Of a DNA stretch of 64,000 nt, positions 25,314 to 32,282 are shown piece after piece. A model generated the notes under the pieces. The model was not told the origin of the DNA and made no database searches. It saw only the letters and a list, made by a program, of their open reading frames with translations. Location: positions 930,001 to 994,000 of the forward strand of contig NZ_JBHEEH010000001.1 in NCBI RefSeq assembly GCF_041929845.1. Reading direction: 5' to 3'. Positions within the stretch are counted from its first letter, which is position 1, and each line of letters begins with the position of its first letter. The position numbers and the translations under genes were made by a program. The stretch comes from Paenochrobactrum pullorum. GTDB taxonomy: Bacteria > Pseudomonadota > Alphaproteobacteria > Rhizobiales > Rhizobiaceae.

Positions 25314-25928
25314 ATGGGCACTCAGCAGGGTGATAAAAATACGAAGAAGGAAACTTCCAATCGTGTTATCGCATTTGCGTGTCTAAGCTTTTTTGCCTGT
25401 ATGATCGGTGCGGCTTATGCATCTGTTCCGCTTTATCGTCTTTTCTGTCAGGTGACTGGCTATGGCGGCACCACCCAGCGGGTCGAGCAGTATTCAGACA
25501 AGATCCTCAATCAAACGATCAAGGTTCGCTTTGATGCCAATACGGCCGGAGGTTTACCATGGGATTTCAAACCGGTTCAGCGTGAGGTTGAACTGAAAAT
25601 CGGTGAAACCACTTTGGTCAAATATGAGGCCATTAATAAATTCGACGGACCGACTTATGGCCGAGCGACTTTTAACGTGACCCCTGGCCGTGCAGGCGCT
25701 TATTTCAACAAGGTGGAGTGTTTCTGCTTTACCGATACGACACTTGCTGCCGGCGAAGATATGGAAATGCCGGTACTGTTCTTCGTTGATCCGGATTTTG
25801 TTAATGATCCTGACCTGAAAGATGTAAAAACAATCACACTTTCTTATACTTTTTTTCCAATTGACGAGCCTAAGCCACTTGCGGCGGCCAAAGTTGGCGA
25901 TAAACTGGAAAGTGAAGGGAAATTATAA
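25314..25928 (+). CDS. ctaG: cytochrome c oxidase assembly protein CtaG (Cox11)
   Basis: Membrane-anchored copper chaperone that delivers CuB to subunit I. The 204-residue protein has one N-terminal helix (VIAFACLSFFACMIGAAYAS) followed by SVPLYRLFCQVTGYGGTTQR. The copper-binding VECFCFTDT motif lies in its periplasmic beta domain. The N-terminal Cys in RLFCQ is also conserved in the family. ATG 25314 is preceded by GGGGAGGG. It sits between the CoxF-like gene and coxC, as expected for the alphaproteobacterial cox operon. Confidence 0.95.
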   Translation: MGTQQGDKNTKKETSNRVIAFACLSFFACMIGAAYASVPLYRLFCQVTGYGGTTQRVEQYSDKILNQTIKVRFDANTAGGLPWDFKPVQREVELKIGETTLVKYEAINKFDGPTYGRATFNVTPGRAGAYFNKVECFCFTDTTLAAGEDMEMPVLFFVDPDFVNDPDLKDVKTITLSYTFFPIDEPKPLAAAKVGDKLESEGKL

Positions 25929-25979
25929 CGATCGCTTCACTTTTGCGAGTAAGCATTCAGAGGAGCTCTGGGGAGAGAC

Positions 25980-26861
25980 ATGGCTGACGCCCATCATAAA
26001 AATCATGATTACCATATCATAGCACCAAGTCCGTGGCCATTTATCGGTTCGGTCGGTGCCTTTGTGCTGGCGCTTGGCGGTATTGCTTATATGCGCTACC
26101 TCAATGCCGGTGAATTACATCTCTTTGGTATCAATCTGGTGACACCATGGCTTTTTGTCATGGGTATCGCCATCGTTCTCTACTGCATGTATGGCTGGTG
26201 GAGTGACACGATCAAAGAAGGTAAAGAAGGACATCATACCCGCGTGGTATCAATCCATCTTCGCTATGGCATGATCATGTTCATTGCTTCCGAAGTCATG
26301 TTCTTTGCTGCTTGGTTCTGGGCATTTTTTGATGCAAGTCTGTTCCCGAATGATCCTGAGCAATTCGCACGTACGGCTTATACCGGCGGTGTTTGGCCTC
26401 CAAAGGGCATCGAAGTTCTGGATCCATTTCATTTGCCGCTTTATAATACTGTTATTCTGCTGCTTTCAGGCACAACCTTGACATGGGCACACCATGCGAT
26501 GTTGGTGAAAGATCGCACTGGCATGATTGCAGGTCTTGCCCTGACGGTTGCACTTGGCGTGTTGTTCTCATTTGTGCAGGCTTATGAATATGCCTATGCA
26601 CCATTTGCTTTTAAAGATTCGATCTATGGTGCCACTTTCTTCATGGCAACCGGCTTCCATGGTTTCCACGTTTTCATTGGTACGATTTTCTTAGCTGTTT
26701 GCTTGTTTCGTGCAATCCGTGGCGACTTTGATGGTAAGAACCATTTCGGTTTTGAAGCCGCTGCCTGGTACTGGCATTTTGTGGACGTAGTCTGGTTGTT
26801 CTTGTTCTTCACCATGTATGTATGGGGAAGCTGGGGTGGCGTCGTCCATCAAATTATCTGA
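25980..26861 (+). CDS. coxC: cytochrome c oxidase subunit III
   Basis: Third core subunit of the aa3 oxidase, which stabilises subunit I and its proton uptake. A 293-residue seven-helix protein with HHKNHDYHIIAPSPWPFIGS at the N-terminus, MFIASEVMFFAAWFWAFFDA (helix with the conserved lipid-site Glu), the ATGFHGFHVFIGTIFLAVC segment and AAAWYWHFVDVVWLFLF. ATG 25980 follows GGGGAGAG. A strong terminator 20 bases after its stop closes the cox unit, so DUF983-surf1 probably have their own start or depend on read-through. Confidence 0.97.
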   Translation: MADAHHKNHDYHIIAPSPWPFIGSVGAFVLALGGIAYMRYLNAGELHLFGINLVTPWLFVMGIAIVLYCMYGWWSDTIKEGKEGHHTRVVSIHLRYGMIMFIASEVMFFAAWFWAFFDASLFPNDPEQFARTAYTGGVWPPKGIEVLDPFHLPLYNTVILLLSGTTLTWAHHAMLVKDRTGMIAGLALTVALGVLFSFVQAYEYAYAPFAFKDSIYGATFFMATGFHGFHVFIGTIFLAVCLFRAIRGDFDGKNHFGFEAAAWYWHFVDVVWLFLFFTMYVWGSWGGVVHQII

Positions 26862-26877
26862 GTTTTCAATAATTTTA

Positions 26878-26914
26878 AAAAAAGGCGGCTGTGGGCACAC
26901 AAGCCGCCTTTTTT
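26878..26914 (+). terminator. intrinsic terminator after coxC
   Basis: A stem of AAAGGCGGC (from 26881) with GCCGCCTTTT (26903 onward), with inner TGTG/CACA pairing, is followed by T residues to 26914. It marks the end of the main oxidase transcript. Confidence 0.85.
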
Positions 26915-26975
26915 AATACACCAGTCTTGCGTGAGTTAGTAATTAAGCGCAAAAAGGCTGTGGGAGATGAAGAAC

Positions 26976-27380
26976 ATGACAGAGCATAATCATTCAGACA
27001 GCAACGGTGTTGATCCGATCAAGGCCGGCATTTTGGGTCGATGCCCGAATTGCGGTGAAGGCAAGCTATTCAGTGGTTTTTTGCAAGTTGCCAAATCTTG
27101 TCATGTCTGTGGTCAGGATTATTCCTTTGCTGATTCCGGTGACGGGCCAGTCGTTTTCGTTATTCTCATTATTGGGTTCATTGTGCTTGGTTTGGCGCTT
27201 TGGTTAGAGACGAATTTCCAGCCTGCACTTTGGGTGCATTTAATTATTTCCATCCCCTTGGCGATCATTTTAAGTTTGGTTTTGGTACGCTGGCTCAAAG
27301 GTGTGCTGATTACATTGCAATTCAAGCATAAGGCCGCTTCTGGTCAGCTGGATGACAACCATAACAATGATGGACAGTAA
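26976..27380 (+). CDS. DUF983 family zinc-ribbon membrane protein
   Basis: A 134-residue protein with an N-terminal zinc ribbon (RCPNCGEGKLF and SCHVCGQDYSF, two CxxC pairs) and two membrane helices (VVFVILIIGFIVLGLALWL and VHLIISIPLAIILSLVLV). It matches DUF983, regularly found between coxC and surf1 in alphaproteobacteria. That context suggests a role in oxidase assembly, but no activity is known. ATG 26976 is preferred since GGGAGA lies eight bases before it; ATG 26967 is too close to the same site. surf1 starts within a few bases of its stop. Confidence 0.88.
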   Translation: MTEHNHSDSNGVDPIKAGILGRCPNCGEGKLFSGFLQVAKSCHVCGQDYSFADSGDGPVVFVILIIGFIVLGLALWLETNFQPALWVHLIISIPLAIILSLVLVRWLKGVLITLQFKHKAASGQLDDNHNNDGQ

Positions 27381-27381
27381 G

Positions 27382-28143
27382 ATGCCGGTTTCAATAAGCG
27401 GCAAAGCCGATACGCGTAAATTTCCTTGGGGCGTGATTGTTGTTTATCTCATTTGTTTGAGTATTTTGCTGAGCCTTGGTACTTGGCAGGTTAAACGCAT
27501 GTTCTGGAAAGAAGAGCTGCTGGCTACGATTATGCAGAATATCAAAAAGCCACCAGTTTCAATCATGACTATGGAAGATATTCTAAAGCAGACAGGCAGT
27601 GTGGAATATCGACCGGTCATGGTCACTGGTACATTCATGCATGAGGGGGAGCGTCATTTTCTGGCAACATTTAAAGGTGAGGCCGGATTTTATGTCTATA
27701 CACCCCTACAAATGGATGACGGGCGCTTTGTGCTGATCAATCGCGGCTTTGTTCCTTATGATCGTAAAGATCCGCAAACACGTCTTGAAGGGCAGATTGA
27801 TGGCCCTGTAGCCATTACAGGGCTGGCGCGTGACCGCCTTGATGCCAAGCCTTCCAGTTTTGTACCTGATAATGATCCGGCACAAAATATTTTCTACTGG
27901 AAAGATTGGGCCGTGATGGCTGAAACAGGCGGTGTACCTGATCTGCAAACATTGGTGCCGTATTTCATCGACGCCGATGATACACCAAATCCGGGCGTTC
28001 TGCCGATTGGCGGCGTCACCAATATTGAATTGCCGAACAAACATCTGGAATATGCCATCACATGGTATGGGCTGGCTTTGGCTTTGACAGCGGTGGTTGG
28101 TGCTTATTTATGGCGTTGGCGCTATTCTAAATCCTCGCCATAA
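27382..28143 (+). CDS. surf1: SURF1 family oxidase assembly protein
   Basis: Membrane protein that assists haem a insertion into subunit I. A 253-residue product with one helix near each end: VIVVYLICLSILLSLGTWQV at about 18-37 and TWYGLALALTAVVGAYLW at the C-terminus, enclosing a large periplasmic domain. Conserved marks are LGTWQVKRMFWKEEL, VLINRGFVPYDRKDP and NKHLEYAITWYGLA. The start is ambiguous: ATG 27382 has GGA seven bases upstream, but ATGs at 27352, 27367 and 27370 are in frame and would overlap DUF983. Confidence 0.9.
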   Translation: MPVSISGKADTRKFPWGVIVVYLICLSILLSLGTWQVKRMFWKEELLATIMQNIKKPPVSIMTMEDILKQTGSVEYRPVMVTGTFMHEGERHFLATFKGEAGFYVYTPLQMDDGRFVLINRGFVPYDRKDPQTRLEGQIDGPVAITGLARDRLDAKPSSFVPDNDPAQNIFYWKDWAVMAETGGVPDLQTLVPYFIDADDTPNPGVLPIGGVTNIELPNKHLEYAITWYGLALALTAVVGAYLWRWRYSKSSP

Positions 28144-28254
28144 TTAAGCTTAAAGCTTGACTTTTAGTGGCACTAAGCCCAACTCCTGAATATATGGGTT
28201 TTGCTGTTTCAGCAAAGCACGGTTGGTTATGCCTTGAATAAAGAGATCATGATT

Positions 28255-29274
28255 ATGTCCATAAACGTGGAACAGCGCCCGAAACTGGAAATTCGTCTCT
28301 GTGGCCCGCGTGGTTTTTGCGCTGGTGTCGACCGCGCAATTCAGATCGTCATTCTGGCTTTGAAAAAATATGGTGCGCCGGTCTATGTGCGTCATGAAAT
28401 CGTGCATAATCGCTACGTGGTTGAAGGCTTGCAATCACGCGGTGCTGTCTTCGTTGAAGAGCTGCATGAAATTCCGATTGAGCACCGTGAACAGCCGGTG
28501 GTTTTTTCAGCGCATGGCGTGCCGCAATCGGTGCCGGCTGATGCGGAAGCTAAAAATCTTTTCTATCTGGATGCAACATGCCCGCTTGTTTCCAAAGTGC
28601 ACAAGCAAGCCATGCGTCATGAGCGTCAGGGTCGTCATGTAATCCTGATCGGCCATTCCGGACATCCGGAAGTGATCGGAACGATGGGGCAGCTGCCGGA
28701 AGGTGCGGTCACATTAGTGGAAACTGTAGAAGACGCCCGGGCTTGCGAATTTACTGATCCGGATAATTTAGGTTTTGTGACACAGACCACATTGTCGGTA
28801 GATGATACGGCAGGTATTGTCGCGGAATTGCAAAAGCGCTTTCCGAACTTGCTGGCGCCTGCTGCCGAATCTATCTGCTACGCCACAACCAACCGTCAGG
28901 AAGCGGTGAAAGAGGCAGCAACCGGTTGTGATTTGTTCCTGGTCGTCGGCGCACCAAATTCGTCCAATTCCAAACGCTTGGTGGAAGTGGCCGAACGCGC
29001 TGGCGCTAAAAAATCATTATTGGTGCAGCGCGCTGACGAGATTGATTGGGATGACCTTGGCAATATTTCTGTGCTTGGTCTGTCGGCTGGCGCATCTGCT
29101 CCGGAAATCATTGTCAACGAGATTATCGAAGCGTTCAAATCCCGTTTTGATGTGCAGATTGAACTTGCCGTCACAACGGTTGAAACCGAAAACTTTTTGG
29201 TGAACCGTCAGCTGCGCGATGTTGATTTAACCGTGCAGGACATGGCATTCGTCAACGGTGATAACGCAATTTAA
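28255..29274 (+). CDS. ispH: 4-hydroxy-3-methylbut-2-enyl diphosphate reductase
   Basis: Iron-sulfur enzyme making IPP and DMAPP, the last step of the MEP pathway begun by Dxs at 14.3 kb. The 339-residue product has the three cluster cysteines: Cys22 in CGPRGFCAGVDRA, Cys109 in LDATCPLVSKVH and Cys208 in ESICYATTNRQEAV. The substrate motifs SAHGVPQSVP and GAPNSSNSKRLVEVA are also present. ATG 28255 is chosen to give the family N-terminus; AGAG lies upstream. thrB follows after 45 bases, so ispH-thrB-rnhA are likely one transcript. Confidence 0.96.
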   Translation: MSINVEQRPKLEIRLCGPRGFCAGVDRAIQIVILALKKYGAPVYVRHEIVHNRYVVEGLQSRGAVFVEELHEIPIEHREQPVVFSAHGVPQSVPADAEAKNLFYLDATCPLVSKVHKQAMRHERQGRHVILIGHSGHPEVIGTMGQLPEGAVTLVETVEDARACEFTDPDNLGFVTQTTLSVDDTAGIVAELQKRFPNLLAPAAESICYATTNRQEAVKEAATGCDLFLVVGAPNSSNSKRLVEVAERAGAKKSLLVQRADEIDWDDLGNISVLGLSAGASAPEIIVNEIIEAFKSRFDVQIELAVTTVETENFLVNRQLRDVDLTVQDMAFVNGDNAI

Positions 29275-29319
29275 AAGAATAACAGTTGAGCGCAAGCTTG
29301 GCTGAGGGGAAGAATATTC

Positions 29320-30315
29320 ATGGCCGTTTACACGGATATTAATGAAGTCGAACTTGCCGCTTTTTTAAGCGATTACAATATTGGTACGCTGACTTCTTAT
29401 AAAGGCATTGCAGAAGGTGTCGAAAACACCAATTATCTGCTTCATACTACAACCGGCGCTTTCATTCTGACCCTTTATGAAAAGCGGGTTAACCCGCAGG
29501 AGTTGCCGTTTTTCTTGAAACTCATGCAACATCTCTCTGCAAAAGGGCTGGAATGCCCGCAGCCAGTGGTGGCCAATAATGGTGAGATGATTGGCGAATT
29601 GGCGGGGCGTCCGGCAGCAATTGTTACCTTTTTGGAAGGCATGTGGTTACGCAAGCCCGCTGTTGAACATTGCGAGGCATTGGGCGGTGGACTGGCGCAG
29701 ATGCATTTGGCTGGCCAAAGCTTTACTATGGAGCGTAAAAACGGTCTGACGGTTGATAATTGGCGGCCATTATGGCAGCAATCTTTGGCGCATTCGGAAA
29801 AGATTGAGCCGTCCCTGATCGAAGAAACCGAAGCGGATTTAACCTATCTGGAAGCCAATTGGCCGCAAGATCTGCCGCGCGGCGTTATCCATGCCGACTT
29901 GTTTCCTGATAATGTTTTCTTCCTGAATGATAAGCTGTCCGGCTTTATTGATTTCTATTTCGCCTGCACAGATATTCTGGCTTATGATGTGGCTGTATGT
30001 CTGAACGCTTGGTGCTTTGAAAAAGACCATTCCTATAATCAGACTAAAGGTGCGGCTTTGCTGCGCGGTTATAATTCTGTGCGGCCTTTGTCTGTGGCGG
30101 AAACAGAAGCTTTACCGGTGCTTTCGCGTGGTGCAGCTTTACGTTTTATGCTCACTCGTCTTTATGATTGGCTGACAGTGCCGGATGGTACATTTGTGGT
30201 TAAAAAAGACCCGATGGAATATGCGCGCAAACTGCGTTTCCACCGACAGGTGGTTAATGCCAGTGAATATGGTTTGGCCAATGTGGCAGTTTCTACAAGC
30301 GGAGAGCATGCGTGA
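29320..30315 (+). CDS. thrB: homoserine kinase (ThrB, APH-fold type)
   Basis: Phosphorylates L-homoserine in threonine synthesis. This is the alphaproteobacterial form with an aminoglycoside-phosphotransferase fold, not the GHMP form of E. coli. The 331-residue product has GIAEGVENTNYLLHTTTGAF (nucleotide loop) and the catalytic VIHADLFPDNVFF with LSGFIDFYFACTDILAYDVA. GAGGGGAAGA precedes ATG 29320. Its stop overlaps the rnhA GTG by four bases. The next enzyme of the pathway, ThrC, is encoded at 37.3-38.7 kb on the other strand. Confidence 0.95.
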   Translation: MAVYTDINEVELAAFLSDYNIGTLTSYKGIAEGVENTNYLLHTTTGAFILTLYEKRVNPQELPFFLKLMQHLSAKGLECPQPVVANNGEMIGELAGRPAAIVTFLEGMWLRKPAVEHCEALGGGLAQMHLAGQSFTMERKNGLTVDNWRPLWQQSLAHSEKIEPSLIEETEADLTYLEANWPQDLPRGVIHADLFPDNVFFLNDKLSGFIDFYFACTDILAYDVAVCLNAWCFEKDHSYNQTKGAALLRGYNSVRPLSVAETEALPVLSRGAALRFMLTRLYDWLTVPDGTFVVKKDPMEYARKLRFHRQVVNASEYGLANVAVSTSGEHA

Positions 30316-30782
30316 AAGAAATACAGGCTTTCACCGATGGTGCGTGTTCAGGCAATCCGGGGCCGGGGGGCTGGGGTGTCGTGCTGCGCTGGAACGGCAA
30401 TGAAAAAGAGCTGAAAGGCGGCGAGGCGGATACGACCAATAATCGGATGGAGCTGATGGCGGCAATCTCGGCGCTCAAAGCCTTGAAGCAGCCATGTCAC
30501 GTGGATCTTTATACAGATAGTGTTTATGTGCGTGATGGTATTTCCAGCTGGATTGAAGGCTGGAAGCGTAATGGCTGGAAGACAGCCGCCAAAAAGCCGG
30601 TTAAAAATGCCGAGCTATGGCAGGAGCTGGATGAGGTTCGTAAACCTCACGACGTCAAATGGCATTGGGTTAAAGGCCATGCGGGGCATCCGGAAAACGA
30701 ACGTGCGGATGAATTGGCGCGTGCCGGAATGGAGCCGTTTAAACCCTATAAGCCTGCTTTTACATCACTCAAAGTCAAATAA
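30312..30782 (+). CDS. rnhA: ribonuclease HI
   Basis: Degrades RNA in RNA-DNA hybrids. The 156-residue product has the DEDD catalytic residues: Asp in FTDGACSGNPGPGGWG, Glu in NNRMELMAAISAL, Asp in VDLYTDSVYVRDG and the last Asp in NERADELARAG. The WVKGHAGHPENERAD segment has the conserved His. The start is GTG 30312, coupled to thrB by the overlap GTGA, with GGAGAG ten bases upstream. A strong shared terminator follows. Confidence 0.96.
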   Translation: MKEIQAFTDGACSGNPGPGGWGVVLRWNGNEKELKGGEADTTNNRMELMAAISALKALKQPCHVDLYTDSVYVRDGISSWIEGWKRNGWKTAAKKPVKNAELWQELDEVRKPHDVKWHWVKGHAGHPENERADELARAGMEPFKPYKPAFTSLKVK

Positions 30783-30803
30783 GCAGCCAATATTGACGTG
30801 AAA

Positions 30804-30845
30804 AAAGGGCAGATCATAACAACCATGATCTGCCCTTTATTTTTA
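30804..30845. terminator. bidirectional terminator between rnhA and the peroxiredoxin gene
   Basis: A perfect 14-bp stem (AAAGGGCAGATCAT at 30804-30817, ATGATCTGCCCTTT at 30825-30838) with a 7-base loop. It has A runs before and ATTTTT after, serving both convergent genes. Confidence 0.88.
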
Positions 30846-31328
30846 AAGCTGTTCCAGCAGTGCGGAAGCAGCAGATGTAATGGCCTGTCCCGGCTGTTCT
30901 TCAATATTGAGAACTTTCACGACGCCGTCTTCGATAATGGCAGAATAGCGTTTGGAGCGGGTGCCCATGCCGCCACCGGAAAAATCAATATCAAGACCGG
31001 CAGCCTTGGCAAATTGTGCGCTACCATCCGCGAGGAAAGTAAGTTTGTCCTGCGCTCCGGTGTTTTTTGCCCATGCATCCATCACGAATACGTCATTGAC
31101 AGCCGTAACCGCTACAGTATCAACGCCTCTGGCCTTGATGGCATCATAATTGTCGAGGAAGCCCGGCAAATGGTTCAGTGTACAGGTTGGCGTAAAGGCA
31201 CCCGGTACTGCGAAGAGTACAACTTTTTTGCCCTTAAAAACGTCATCAGTGGTGACATCCTTAACGCCGTCACTGGTTTTCACTTTAAAGGTGGCATTTG
31301 GCAATTTGTCGCCGACTTTGATGGTCAT
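30843..31328 (-). CDS. peroxiredoxin (Prx5/AhpE-like, glutaredoxin-dependent type)
   Basis: Thiol peroxidase that reduces hydrogen peroxide and organic hydroperoxides. The 161-residue product has the peroxidatic Cys in VPGAFTPTCTLNHLPGF (PxxxTxxC) and the typical Prx5 fold ending in VKVLNIEEQPGQAITSAASA. A resolving Cys is not evident, which suggests reduction by glutathione/glutaredoxin or thioredoxin. ATG 31328 is preceded by GGGAGACC. It is divergent from yqgE across about 295 bases. Confidence 0.93.
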   Translation of the reverse strand: MTIKVGDKLPNATFKVKTSDGVKDVTTDDVFKGKKVVLFAVPGAFTPTCTLNHLPGFLDNYDAIKARGVDTVAVTAVNDVFVMDAWAKNTGAQDKLTFLADGSAQFAKAAGLDIDFSGGGMGTRSKRYSAIIEDGVVKVLNIEEQPGQAITSAASALLEQL

Positions 31329-31612
31329 ATTGGGTCTCCCTTGGAATGATCTGTTATATATAGGAATGATAGATAGGTAAGTCGAGTTTCAGGTGCTTGA
31401 TCAAGTAAAATATTTGCAAATCTTTTTGGCACTTATGTTTGATTTTATTTGAGGTTTGGTTTTTGAGAAATATTTTCAGGCATATAACTGTCGGTAAAAA
31501 AATTGACAGTTTGTCGTGATTAAGCCAGAGTTTATCTTCATTGAAAATAATGTATCATATCTGGATCTGTTGATCTCGAGCCTGAATTTTCACCTGTTGT
31601 GTAATGAAAGAC

Positions 31613-31626
31613 AGGAGGTAAAGATT
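31613..31626 (+). promoter_or_regulatory. strong Shine-Dalgarno before a rare ATT start codon
   Basis: AGGAGG at 31613-31618 is followed by TAAAG and the in-frame ATT of yqgE at 31624-31626. AUU is otherwise known as the self-limiting start codon of infC. Confidence 0.65.
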
Positions 31627-32220
31627 AGTAAAGCTGAAGAACGGGAGGACGGTTTTTTAAATGGCCAGTTTTTACTGGCTATGCCCAATATGGTGGATGA
31701 GCGTTTCGCTCGTTCTGTTGTTTATATTTGTGCGCATTCGCCTGAAGGCGCGATGGGGTTCATTATTAATCAGCAACAGCCGATCGATTTTACAGATTTG
31801 TTGGAACAAATTGGTATCATCAAAGAAGAAGATGCAATTATTTTACCCGATCATCAACGCAAGCTGATTATCCGCAATGGCGGGCCGGTCGATACAAATC
31901 GCGGCTTTGTCATCCACTCCAGTGATTATAACGTATCCTCGACGATGCCGATAGCAGATGATGTCTCCATGACTGCAACAGTGGATATTGTTCGTGCTAT
32001 TTATGATGATAAAGGGCCACGGCATGCGATCTTGACACTTGGTTATTCAGGCTGGGCGGCCGGACAATTGGAGGCCGAGCTTGCACAAAATGGTTGGCTG
32101 ACATGTCCTGCCAATAATGCGCTGTTATTTGAGGGGGACATCAGTAGGCAATATGAACGATTATTGTCGGAGATAGGCGTGGATATCTCCCGTCTTGTCA
32201 CCAGCGCTGGAACGGCATGA
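31624..32220 (+). CDS. yqgE: YqgE/AlgH family protein (UPF0301), ATT start
   Basis: A 198-residue cytoplasmic protein of the UPF0301 family. Its pattern is GQFLLAMPNMVDERFARSVV, AHSPEGAMGFIINQ, and RNGGPVDTNRGFVIHSSDY. Its function is unresolved; AlgH was linked to alginate regulation in Pseudomonas. There is no ATG, GTG or TTG at the expected N-terminus. A perfect AGGAGG (31613-31618) lies five bases before an in-frame ATT at 31624, and translation from there (ISKAEEREDGFLNGQF) gives the family's usual length. The alternative GTG 31516 adds 36 residues and has no ribosome binding site. A miscalled base is the other explanation. Confidence 0.85.
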   Translation: MSKAEEREDGFLNGQFLLAMPNMVDERFARSVVYICAHSPEGAMGFIINQQQPIDFTDLLEQIGIIKEEDAIILPDHQRKLIIRNGGPVDTNRGFVIHSSDYNVSSTMPIADDVSMTATVDIVRAIYDDKGPRHAILTLGYSGWAAGQLEAELAQNGWLTCPANNALLFEGDISRQYERLLSEIGVDISRLVTSAGTA

Positions 32221-32243
32221 ATGTTTTGAAGACTTTTTGAAAT

Positions 32244-32277
32244 AAAAAACCTGACCATTTAATGGTCAGGTTTTTTT
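32244..32277. terminator. bidirectional terminator between yqgE and the EAL gene
   Basis: AAAAAACCTGACCATT (32244-32259) pairs perfectly with AATGGTCAGGTTTTTT (32261-32276) around a single central T. The A and T runs work for both convergent genes. Confidence 0.88.
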
Positions 32278-32282
32278 ATAAA

